From contig DATDFN010000209.1 in assembly GCA_036522615.1 (NCBI GenBank), positions 1 to 5,298 on the forward strand: 5,298 nucleotides of DNA, read 5' to 3'. The position numbers were made by a program, and so were the translations under genes. A model generated the notes under the pieces. The model made no database searches. It was given only the letters and a program-made list of their open reading frames with translations, and was not told the origin of the DNA. Position 1 is the first letter of the stretch. Every line of letters begins with the position of its first letter. Positions 1-5,298 of the stretch are shown in pieces. The DNA comes from JAJPJQ01 sp036522615 (GTDB lineage: Bacteria; Desulfobacterota; Binatia; UBA9968).

Positions 1-497
1 CTGCCGCTGTAAAAGATCGCGGCGCCGCCGCCCTCAAAGAATTTCAGCACCGTCTCGGCAAGCTCGCCGTATTTTTCCACGAGTTTTTTTACCACGGCGA
101 TGTGCTCGCAGAGCGCCGGCAAATCACGATGACCGGCGCGCTCTTTCAACGTTCCTGCATAGGCGAGCAACTCCGAGACTTTCGGCTTCGCGCCCGTGAC
201 TTCCTCCAGGATATCGGCAAGCAGCCGGTAGTGTCGTACCTCTTCATAGACGACGCGCACGGCCGCCTCCAGATCATGCCTCTCGACCGTCGCCTCGACG
301 GCTTCGAACATCGCCGGCGCCTCGTTCGCCTGCCGGGCGGCGGCGCCCAGCTCGCGCGCAGCCTGCAGCTTAAGCCAGCGCGCGTCGTCGGCCGGAGTGC
401 GCGGCCGTGAAAAATAGGTTCGTACCACCTCCGCCTCTCCCGCCCACCATCGCGCGGGAGCCGCGCGCAAACGCGCTATGCGATCGTCCACTGCCAT
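1..497 (-). CDS. Ferritin-like helical protein, C-terminus cut off by the left edge
   Basis: I translated this frame by hand: it is open for 165 codons from an ATG at 497 to the window edge, so the C-terminus is missing. The start is supported by GGAGGT (complement of 503-508) five bases upstream. The product is almost entirely helical and rich in Glu, Ala and Arg. Residues 86-89 form an ExxH motif (EEVRHY context) inside a long helix, as in helix 2 of ferritin-like di-iron proteins. Further helices cover about 57-75, 104-121 and 126-155, and a Gly-rich turn (FEGGG) follows near 155-159. The matching second ExxH would lie beyond the edge, so metal binding cannot be confirmed. If the assignment holds, the protein is cytoplasmic, since there is no signal peptide, and could act in iron or oxidative chemistry. 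It is divergent from the dehydrogenase gene and shares its 126-base upstream region. The coding call is firm; the family assignment is tentative. Confidence 0.62.
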   Translation of the reverse strand, partial: MAVDDRIARLRAAPARWWAGEAEVVRTYFSRPRTPADDARWLKLQAARELGAAARQANEAPAMFEAVEATVERHDLEAAVRVVYEEVRHYRLLADILEEVTGAKPKVSELLAYAGTLKERAGHRDLPALCEHIAVVKKLVEKYGELAETVLKFFEGGGAAIFYSG

Positions 498-521
498 CGT
501 CTACCTCCAGCCGCCCATCGG

Positions 522-548
522 TGTATAACAAACGTTTTTGGCCGTCAA
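522..548 (-). promoter_or_regulatory. Possible promoter of the ferritin-like gene
   Basis: Read on the minus strand, TTGACG (complement of 543-548) is followed by TATACA (complement of 522-527). The spacer is 15 bases, shorter than the usual 16-18. It lies about 25 bases upstream of the start codon at 497. An 8-base palindrome, AAACGTTT (530-537), sits in the spacer and could be part of an operator, but a palindrome this short can arise by chance. Confidence 0.35.
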
Positions 549-558
549 TTGCCCGCGC

Positions 559-588
559 TTGACACCCCACGCGCATAACTTCTATGGT
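559..588 (+). promoter_or_regulatory. Sigma-70-type promoter of the dehydrogenase/binding-protein unit
   Basis: A perfect -35 box TTGACA (559-564) is followed after 18 bases by TATGGT (583-588), which matches four of six -10 positions including the conserved TA and final T. Transcription would begin near 595, giving a leader of about 30 bases with GAGG (613-616) before the ATG at 624. It is the best promoter match in the window and faces the only apparent two-gene plus-strand unit. Confidence 0.6.
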
Positions 589-623
589 AAACGCGATCCA
601 ACGATATTTAGCGAGGTACAATA

Positions 624-1394
624 ATGATCCAGGGACTTAAGGATAAAGTCGTCATCGTCACCGGCGCCGGACACGGCATCGGCAGAGCGTATTCCCGCGG
701 CTTCGCCGATGCCGGCGCGCGCGTAGCGGTTACGGACATCGACGGGCCGGCCGCCGAAAAAGTCGCGGCCGATATCGCCGGCAAAGCCGAAGGACGGGCC
801 ATTTCCGCCCGCGTCGATGTCGCCGACGAGGAGTCCACCAAGCAGATGGCGAAAGTCGTGCTCGACCGCTTCGGCCGCATCGACGTCCTGGTCAACAACG
901 CAGCCATTTTCGCGACCATCCCGATGAACCGCGGCGGCATCGAGACAATCGATCCCGCCGAGTGGGACCGCATGATGGCGGTCAATCTCAAAGGGCTTTT
1001 CTTTTGCTGTCGCGCGGTGCTTCCCACGATGCGCACGCAGAAATCCGGGAAGATCGTCAACATCGCCTCCGGTACGGTCCTCTCCGGCAGCCTCGGGCGT
1101 ATTCACTATGTGACGTCAAAAGCGGGCGTCATCGGTTTCACCCGCACACTCGCGCGCGAAGTCGGCGGCGACAATATCCAAGTCAACTGCATCGCGCCCG
1201 GCTCGACGTTGTCCGAAGACAATCCGACGGAAGATATTCTCCGCATGCGCCAGGCGCCCGTGCAGACGCGCTCGCTCAAGCGGGTGCAAAAGCCCGAGGA
1301 TCTGGTCGGCGCCATGCTTTTCCTCTGCTCGCCGCTAAGCGATTTTATGACCGGCCAAACCGTCTCCGTCGACGGCGGCCAAAACTTCCTCTAA
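624..1394 (+). CDS. Classical short-chain dehydrogenase/reductase (SDR)
   Basis: This 256-residue protein has the length and motif order of a classical SDR, a cytoplasmic oxidoreductase that interconverts alcohols and ketones with NAD(P)H. Visible motifs are the Rossmann loop TGAGHGIG (13-20), Asp38 at the end of strand 2, NNAA (91-94), active-site Asn121 (VNLKG), the catalytic Ser149, Tyr162 and Lys166, PG at 192-193, and SVDGG (248-252) near the C-terminus. The acidic residue at position 38 usually favours NAD(H) over NADP(H). The segment after PG, about 194-215, is the variable substrate lid, so the substrate cannot be read from sequence. FabG-like 3-oxoacyl reductase, sugar or sterol dehydrogenase activities are all possible. 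The start has GAGG at 613-616, seven bases upstream. The next gene begins 12 bases after the stop, so the two are very likely co-transcribed. The family is certain; the specific reaction is unknown. Confidence 0.95.
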   Translation: MIQGLKDKVVIVTGAGHGIGRAYSRGFADAGARVAVTDIDGPAAEKVAADIAGKAEGRAISARVDVADEESTKQMAKVVLDRFGRIDVLVNNAAIFATIPMNRGGIETIDPAEWDRMMAVNLKGLFFCCRAVLPTMRTQKSGKIVNIASGTVLSGSLGRIHYVTSKAGVIGFTRTLAREVGGDNIQVNCIAPGSTLSEDNPTEDILRMRQAPVQTRSLKRVQKPEDLVGAMLFLCSPLSDFMTGQTVSVDGGQNFL

Positions 1395-1406
1395 GCGGAG
1401 GCGACG

Positions 1407-2396
1407 ATGCCACGGCGCGCCTTTTTCGTCCTTGTCCTTGCGGTTTCGATTTGCGTCCTGCCGACGCTCGCATCGGCGCAAATGATCCGCCTGAAGACCT
1501 CGTATAGCTCGATCACGGCGAACAACAGCCCCGTCTGGCTCGCCAAAGATAAGGGCATCTTCGCAAAGCATCGCCTCGACGTGCAGATGGTGCTCATCGA
1601 AAGCGGGACGACTTCGATTCAGGCGCTGGTCGCCGGCGAGACGCAGATCGCGCAGCTTTCCGGCGGCGTCATTCTCAGCAGCGGCCTCGCCGGATCGGAT
1701 GTCATTTGCATCTCTGGCCTGGAGAATCGCTCGGCCTTCAGTCTTATCGCGCAGAAAGACATCAAGAGCGCCGAGCAGCTTAAAGGCAAGCGGCTCGCGA
1801 TCTCGCGCTTCGGCAGCGCATCGGACCTCGCCGCCCGCCTCATTCTCCAGAAGCTCGGACTCAACGCCGAAAAAGACGTGACGCTGCTTCAGGTGGGCGG
1901 CACGAGCACGCGCCTGGCGGCGATGACCAAAGGCGTCGTCGAATCGACCGTGATAACGCCGGAATTCTACATCCTGGCGAAAAAAGCCGGCATGACGACG
2001 CTGGCCGATCCGCTGACGGCGAAAATCGATTTTCCGCAGAACACGATCGGGACCTCGCGGGCCATGCTGAAGACGCAGGCGGAAACGGTGAATTTGTACA
2101 TGAAAGCGATCGTCGAAGCGATCCATTACTTCAAGACCAACCGCGACGAGACCATTCCCGTTCTCTCGAAATACCTGAAGATCAACGACAAGGACGCGCT
2201 CGCGCAGATTTACGATCTCTACAAGAACATCCTCCAACCTCTGCCGCTTTCCACGCCCGAAGGCATGCAGCTGCTGCTCGAATGGATGGCGCAGTCGGAT
2301 CCGCGCGCGAAGGGCGCCAAAGCCGAGCAGTTCATCGATAACGGACCACTGAGGGAAATCGAAAAGAGCGGATTTGTTACTGCGCTGTATCGGTAG
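1407..2396 (+). CDS. Exported ABC transporter substrate-binding protein, NMT1/THI5-like
   Basis: The 329-residue product starts with a Sec signal peptide: MPRR, a hydrophobic core at 5-20, and a likely cleavage after Ala24 (LASA|Q). The mature part reads as a type 2 periplasmic binding protein of the NMT1/THI5/SsuA-like class. The pattern WLAKDKGIFAKHRLDV (44-59) is typical of the first lobe. It is followed by ESGTTSIQALVAGETQIAQ (65-83) and the hinge-side LKGKRLAISRFGSASD (125-140). Relatives bind pyrimidine precursors, alkanesulfonates, nitrate or aromatic compounds, and the ligand here is not predictable. GGAGG (1397-1401) lies five bases before the ATG. There is no lipobox Cys, so it should be a free periplasmic protein in a diderm. 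No permease or ATPase gene is in the window, so it is solitary here. Pairing with an SDR suggests that a captured compound is then oxidised or reduced, but that is inference. Its last 20 bases overlap the convergent DUF218 gene. Confidence 0.93.
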   Translation: MPRRAFFVLVLAVSICVLPTLASAQMIRLKTSYSSITANNSPVWLAKDKGIFAKHRLDVQMVLIESGTTSIQALVAGETQIAQLSGGVILSSGLAGSDVICISGLENRSAFSLIAQKDIKSAEQLKGKRLAISRFGSASDLAARLILQKLGLNAEKDVTLLQVGGTSTRLAAMTKGVVESTVITPEFYILAKKAGMTTLADPLTAKIDFPQNTIGTSRAMLKTQAETVNLYMKAIVEAIHYFKTNRDETIPVLSKYLKINDKDALAQIYDLYKNILQPLPLSTPEGMQLLLEWMAQSDPRAKGAKAEQFIDNGPLREIEKSGFVTALYR

Positions 2397-3174
2397 CGGC
2401 CGCGCTGCGCTTCAAATAGAAGTGCATGCGCCAGCGATAATTGATTAACCCGATATATTCGTACACCGCCTCGGCAATCTGAATCGCCGCTTCCTCACCG
2501 ACGATGACCCCGCTGCCGTCGCCGGAGTAATTGAAATCTCCCGGCGCCGCAAGCGGCTCAGGAGCGATCGAGCCGAAGGCGAACATACTGCGCGGCATGT
2601 GCGTTGCGGAAGTGACCAGAAGATACCTCTTCCAGCCCTTCTGCCGAAGAATCTTATTGACCTCGATGGCGCTCTCGAACGTGTCGCGCGAGTATGGTTC
2701 GGCGATCACCTGCGCCCGGGGGACGCCCCACAAGATTAAATAATCGCAGGCGATTTGATTTTCATTCCGCGGGTTCGTCAACGGATTGACATGGCCGCCC
2801 GAGACGATAATCGGCCGCGGGCGAATGCGATACAGCCTCCAGGCCTCGTCGAGACGGTGAAACAGCGGCTCGCTGACAGTCGGGTAGGGAACCAAGCCTC
2901 CCTCGGGGATCACGCCGGCCATCAATACCACAATGGCGTCGTACGGCTCCGCCGCGGCCGGATCGATCAACGCGGGATAGCGCGATTCCAGCGGATGCCG
3001 CAGCACTTCGCCGAACTCTGGGCTATGGAAAAGAAACAACAGAGCGAACGCGATCCAAAACAGTCCGCGCGCCCATCGTCTGCGCCAGAAAATGCCGCAC
3101 AAAAGGAACAGAACGAACCATGGCACCGGCGGGAGAATGAGCGGCTTCAAGAATTGTTTCAGGAGAAACATCAT
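2377..3174 (-). CDS. DUF218 / YdcF-ElyC family membrane-anchored envelope protein
   Basis: This 265-residue protein has two N-terminal membrane helices (about 12-29 and 38-50) joined by an Arg-rich turn, WRRRWARG (30-37). The positive turn should be cytoplasmic, placing the following domain outside the inner membrane. The DUF218 core spans about 78-245: DAIVVL (79-84), SGG (125-127), NENQ (137-140), SRDTFESA (162-169, the family's SxxTxENA-like motif) and VTSATHMPRS (187-196) with His192 and Arg195. Length and layout match E. coli ElyC, linked to peptidoglycan and envelope polysaccharide homeostasis. Other relatives include SanA (vancomycin sensitivity) and YdcF; the biochemical reaction is not settled for the family. 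Two adjacent ATGs (3174 and 3171) could start it and neither has a clear Shine-Dalgarno sequence, so the start is less certain than the family. The 3' end overlaps the binding-protein gene by 20 bases, tail to tail. Confidence 0.9.
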   Translation of the reverse strand: MMFLLKQFLKPLILPPVPWFVLFLLCGIFWRRRWARGLFWIAFALLFLFHSPEFGEVLRHPLESRYPALIDPAAAEPYDAIVVLMAGVIPEGGLVPYPTVSEPLFHRLDEAWRLYRIRPRPIIVSGGHVNPLTNPRNENQIACDYLILWGVPRAQVIAEPYSRDTFESAIEVNKILRQKGWKRYLLVTSATHMPRSMFAFGSIAPEPLAAPGDFNYSGDGSGVIVGEEAAIQIAEAVYEYIGLINYRWRMHFYLKRSAAATDTAQ

Positions 3175-3234
3175 CGCAGTTGTACCCGAAGCCGCGCCGG
3201 TTTTCCATAAACATTGAGTCAGGCGTTTACCCTA

Positions 3235-3264
3235 TTGCGCGGCTATTAAGGGCGCCGCTATCCT
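3235..3264 (+). promoter_or_regulatory. Weak candidate promoter for the small secreted protein
   Basis: TTGCGC (3235-3240) and TATCCT (3259-3264) are separated by 18 bases and lie 48 bases or more before the ATG at 3312. Both hexamers match consensus at only about four positions. The 137-base region between the divergent starts at 3174 and 3312 must hold promoters for both genes; I see no convincing one for the minus-strand gene. Confidence 0.3.
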
Positions 3265-3301
3265 AATTTGAGGATTATCCGCTTCTAGTGGCGTGGCGAA
3301 G

Positions 3302-3306
3302 GGAGG
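3302..3306 (+). promoter_or_regulatory. Ribosome binding site that fixes the start at 3312
   Basis: GGAGG lies within GGGAGGAG, five bases before ATG 3312. The frame is also open from an in-frame GTG at 3288, which would put this strong site inside the coding sequence and place a charged stretch (MAWRREEK) before the signal peptide. The ATG at 3312 is therefore the better start. Confidence 0.8.
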
Positions 3307-3311
3307 AGAAA

Positions 3312-3794
3312 ATGAGACTTATCACGATAATCGTTCAATTGGTGGTGCTTGTGCTGAGCGCCGGCTTCGGCTCGGCCTTGGCGGCCGACCGGGACCGCAT
3401 CTCTTGCGGCAAAAATCACCGCATCTCGATCGAAGACCTCGATATGTCCCCGGATCCTATCAACCGGGGCGACCGCGTGCAGAACTGGCGCATCAAAGTC
3501 CACGTCGACGGATCCGGTGAATGCGACACGCTTTTCGAGATACGCGAAAAGCCGGGTGACACGGTCGTAGCGCGGGGCGGCAGACACCTTCTGCACCCCG
3601 GAGTCAATGAAATCGTGATTCCTGCGGCGCAAGGGTACCGCTTCAACAAACACGAAACTTGTTTTCAGGTCCTCGCCGACATCGAGAGAACGCGCAAGGC
3701 GATCGACACGAAAGAGAGCTTTTGCGCCCGGGAGAGGGAAAACGGGAAGCGTTTCAGCATGAGAGAGCGCGGCGACCGACCGGTGCCGCGCTAA
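3312..3794 (+). CDS. Small secreted protein of unknown function with four cysteines
   Basis: Starting at ATG 3312 the product has 160 residues. A Sec signal peptide covers 1-24 (MR, hydrophobic core 3-18, then SALA|A), with no lipobox, so export to the periplasm or outside is predicted. The mature chain has four cysteines (Cys32, Cys71, Cys117, Cys138), enough for two disulfides. Residues about 36-122 alternate polar and hydrophobic residues in short blocks (VQNWRIKVHV at 56-65, TLFEIREK at 73-80, NEIVIPA at 99-105, CFQVLADIE at 117-125), which suggests a beta-sandwich of the kind seen in bacterial Ig-like domains. The last 22 residues or so are strongly charged and probably disordered. I do not recognise a family and assign no function. 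It is flanked by genes on the opposite strand on both sides, so it is probably transcribed alone. Its stop lies 25 bases from the end of the convergent ATP-grasp gene. Confidence 0.82.
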   Translation: MRLITIIVQLVVLVLSAGFGSALAADRDRISCGKNHRISIEDLDMSPDPINRGDRVQNWRIKVHVDGSGECDTLFEIREKPGDTVVARGGRHLLHPGVNEIVIPAAQGYRFNKHETCFQVLADIERTRKAIDTKESFCARERENGKRFSMRERGDRPVPR

Positions 3795-3819
3795 AATATC
3801 GGCGATCCGGCGCGTCCTG

Positions 3820-4833
3820 CTAGTGGAACGCCAGTCGCAGGATGCGCTGGATCAACGCCTCGTACGACAACCCGGCTTTCATTGCCGATTGGGCGAATTC
3901 GTCCTCGCGCTCGAGATTCGGGTTCGGGTTCGCTTCGAGAATGACGATTTCCCCGGCCGGCGTGACGCGCAGGTCGATGCGGCCGTAGCCGCGGACGCGA
4001 AGCACGCGATAGGCCTTCTTGCATATCTCGGCGATGCGCTCGCTCATCTCGCTATCCAGACCTTCGGCGAAAATATTCTGAATGCCCCATTTCTTCCGGT
4101 AAGCATCGTCCCACTTCGCCTTGAAGGTCGAGAAGCGCGGCTGTCCTTCGGGCACCTGCGCGAAAATGACCTCGCGCAGCGGAAACACGTTCAGCCGCTC
4201 GTTGCCGAGAATGCTGACGTATAGCTCGCGCCCTTCGATATACTCCTCCGCCAGTGCCGCCTGATTCATCCGCTCATGAATGAAGCGGACGCGCTCTTCG
4301 AATGCCTGGTCGTTTTCCACGAACGAGTCCTGGGCGATGCCGTAGGACGCCTCCTCCTCGACCGGTTTGATGAAGAGCGGAAACGCGAGGCGCTTGGGCC
4401 GCCGGATCGCCCCGCCGGGCGGAAAGACGACGGAGTCCGGCACGCGAATATGGTGGTAGGCGAGAATCTCCTTCGCCATGCCTTTGTGCTTACATAAGGT
4501 GAGTCCCGTCGGGCCCGAGCCCGTGTAGGGCAGGTCGAGCATCTCCAATAAACCGGCGACGTTTCGGTCGTACGCGGAGCGCGCGTTGAAGTGTTCCGCG
4601 AGATTGAAAACGACATCCGGCGGATGCGCTTTCACCTCGCTGATGATGAGGCCGGGGTCTTCGTACACGCCGATCGTCCGCACCTCGTGACCGAGCTTCT
4701 TGAGTGCATCGATCACATGCGCCTCGGTAGCCCAGTCGTCGGTTTTGAGCTCGCGGCTGAAGTCCTGATCGGCCGGCGGCGTTCCGGCGGAATCGAAGAG
4801 CACCAGGACTTTATGTTTCTGCCGCGCCGTCAT
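3820..4833 (-). CDS. ATP-grasp ligase related to D-alanine-D-alanine ligase, substrate unknown
   Basis: The 337-residue cytoplasmic protein has the Ddl domain order. The N-terminal pre-ATP-grasp domain (8-110) contains DVVFNLAEHF (73-82) and LPYTGSGPTG (101-110). The ATP-grasp part contains FIKP (154-157, Lys156 for ATP), EEYIEGREL (196-204), RIDL (285-288, Asp287) and LEANPNPN (299-306, Glu300 and Asn302 for Mg). Enzymes of this fold activate a carboxylate as acyl phosphate and join it to an amine. By eye, several Ddl substrate features differ. No ExxVS-like D-Ala site is seen near the N-terminus, the tyrosine-bearing loop FYDYEAKY reads FSTFKAKW (234-241), and the terminal NTxPG is NPNPN. 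A ligase for another amino acid or peptide is therefore more likely than cell-wall Ddl. It starts six bases after the stop of the upstream gene. AAGGAG (complement of 4846-4851) lies inside that gene's end, 12 bases from the ATG, so translation is probably coupled. Family call firm, substrate unknown. Confidence 0.9.
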   Translation of the reverse strand: MTARQKHKVLVLFDSAGTPPADQDFSRELKTDDWATEAHVIDALKKLGHEVRTIGVYEDPGLIISEVKAHPPDVVFNLAEHFNARSAYDRNVAGLLEMLDLPYTGSGPTGLTLCKHKGMAKEILAYHHIRVPDSVVFPPGGAIRRPKRLAFPLFIKPVEEEASYGIAQDSFVENDQAFEERVRFIHERMNQAALAEEYIEGRELYVSILGNERLNVFPLREVIFAQVPEGQPRFSTFKAKWDDAYRKKWGIQNIFAEGLDSEMSERIAEICKKAYRVLRVRGYGRIDLRVTPAGEIVILEANPNPNLEREDEFAQSAMKAGLSYEALIQRILRLAFH

Positions 4834-4839
4834 GATGGG

Positions 4840-5298
4840 TTACGACTCCTTGAATTTGCCCGTCATGCGGTAGTGCGCGGCGAGGGTCGCGAGATAGGCG
4901 GCCACTTCAAGGCCGGCGGAATCGGACCGCACCCGCAAATCGAGCGCGGCGCAGCGCTCGGTCAGCGCGCGCAGCAGCCGGTCGACGGTAAACTTGGGCT
5001 CGCCGGTCCACGCGGCGACGGCGCCCAGCATGGGCTTGCGGCTGCGCCGGAGAAAAACCGCGGCGCGCTCGGCGTCGGGCGCCGAGGAAGCGGCGGCAAA
5101 AAGCTTCTTCAGATCGGCGTCGAAAAATTCCGGAAAATCCTGGGCGTAAAGCTTGCGCCGCTTCTTGTAGTACGCATCGAGACGCGAGCGCAGGCGCGAC
5201 GCTTCGCTCAAATGGCTGCGCGCGAGCACGAGCGGCTTCTGGCCGGCCAGCTTCGCCATCATCCGGTCGACGTATTCGAGCTTGTCGAGCGCTTTCCA
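4840..5298 (-). CDS. Unrecognised helical protein, 5' end beyond the right edge
   Basis: The frame is open from the window edge (first visible codon TGG at 5298-5296) to a TAA at 4840-4842, giving 152 residues. An ATG at 5262 could be a start, but the 12 codons before it (WKALDKLEYVDR) continue the same amphipathic helix, and no good Shine-Dalgarno sequence precedes that ATG. This is probably the C-terminal part of a longer protein. The visible part is predicted to be helical: a basic, Tyr-rich segment LDAYYKKRRKLYAQDFPEFF (29-48 counting from the Met encoded at 5262), then Ala-rich helices to the end. There are no membrane segments and no catalytic motif I can name. It is immediately upstream of the ATP-grasp ligase with a six-base gap, so the two are almost certainly in one operon and may act in one pathway. 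I cannot name a family; any enzymatic domain may lie in the missing N-terminal part. Confidence 0.75.
   Translation of the reverse strand, partial: WKALDKLEYVDRMMAKLAGQKPLVLARSHLSEASRLRSRLDAYYKKRRKLYAQDFPEFFDADLKKLFAAASSAPDAERAAVFLRRSRKPMLGAVAAWTGEPKFTVDRLLRALTERCAALDLRVRSDSAGLEVAAYLATLAAHYRMTGKFKES

Noticed and set aside
84..90. A run of seven A on the minus strand (read GTA AAA AAA) in the ferritin-like gene, matching the phase of a -1 slippery site
   Set aside because: It encodes Lys-Lys in an ordinary charged helix, and no stem-loop or alternative-frame product supports programmed frameshifting. A sequencing or natural length variant would be a more mundane concern.
582..1106. A 174-codon minus-strand frame opposite the SDR
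   Set aside because: The SDR has every family motif on the plus strand. This frame covers the plus-strand promoter and the SDR start, and shows no recognisable protein.
1335..2237. A 300-codon open frame on the minus strand, antisense to the SDR end and the binding-protein gene
   Set aside because: It lies almost wholly opposite a well-supported binding-protein gene. Its translation is rich in Arg, Asp and His with no domain, as expected for the complement of GC-rich coding DNA.
2395..2406. Small hairpin AGCG-GCCG-CGCT at the stop of the binding-protein gene as a terminator
   Set aside because: The stem is only four base pairs and is not followed by a T run on either strand. It also contains the NotI-like palindrome GCGGCCGC, common in GC-rich DNA.
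2755..3210. A 151-codon plus-strand frame opposite the DUF218 gene
   Set aside because: It is a shadow of the minus-strand DUF218 gene, whose membrane helices and conserved motifs are clear; the shadow product is Arg- and Gln-rich with no domain.
3288..3311. Upstream GTG start for the small secreted protein
   Set aside because: It would put the strong GGGAGGAG ribosome binding site inside the gene and place a charged segment before the signal peptide; ATG 3312 fits better.
3795..3819. Bidirectional terminator between the convergent secreted-protein and ATP-grasp genes
   Set aside because: The 25-base gap holds no stem with an adjoining T run.

Overview
The window is a GC-rich, gene-dense stretch of bacterial chromosome with seven protein-coding genes, two of them cut by the window edges. 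I see no RNA gene, mobile element, CRISPR array or long repeat. High GC, short intergenic gaps, purine-rich ribosome binding sites and a solitary NMT1/THI5-type substrate-binding protein beside a short-chain dehydrogenase suggest an uncultured soil or subsurface bacterium. Binatota, Methylomirabilota and proteobacterial or former deltaproteobacterial lineages all fit, but this is a low-confidence guess with no phylogenetic marker behind it.

Left part (1-2396): a probable ferritin-like helical protein runs leftward off the window (complement of 1-497). It is divided by a 126-base divergent promoter region from a rightward two-gene unit. That unit is a classical NAD(P)-dependent short-chain dehydrogenase (624-1394), followed 12 bases later by an exported ABC-type substrate-binding protein of the NMT1/THI5/SsuA-like class (1407-2396). 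A good TTGACA/TATGGT promoter precedes the unit. No ABC permease or ATPase gene is visible.

Middle part (2377-3794): a DUF218/YdcF-ElyC type membrane-anchored envelope protein lies on the minus strand. Its 3' end overlaps the end of the substrate-binding protein gene by 20 bases. Divergent from it is a small secreted protein of unknown function with four cysteines (3312-3794).

Right part (3820-5298): a leftward, tightly coupled gene pair. The upstream member is an unrecognised, mostly helical protein whose 5' end lies beyond the right edge. Six bases after its stop begins an ATP-grasp ligase related to D-alanine-D-alanine ligase. The ligase keeps the ATP/Mg residues of the fold but appears to lack several residues that define the D-Ala binding site, so it probably joins some other amino acid or peptide substrate. 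This pair is the part of the window most likely to belong to a poorly described pathway. Otherwise the content looks like ordinary metabolic and envelope genes.
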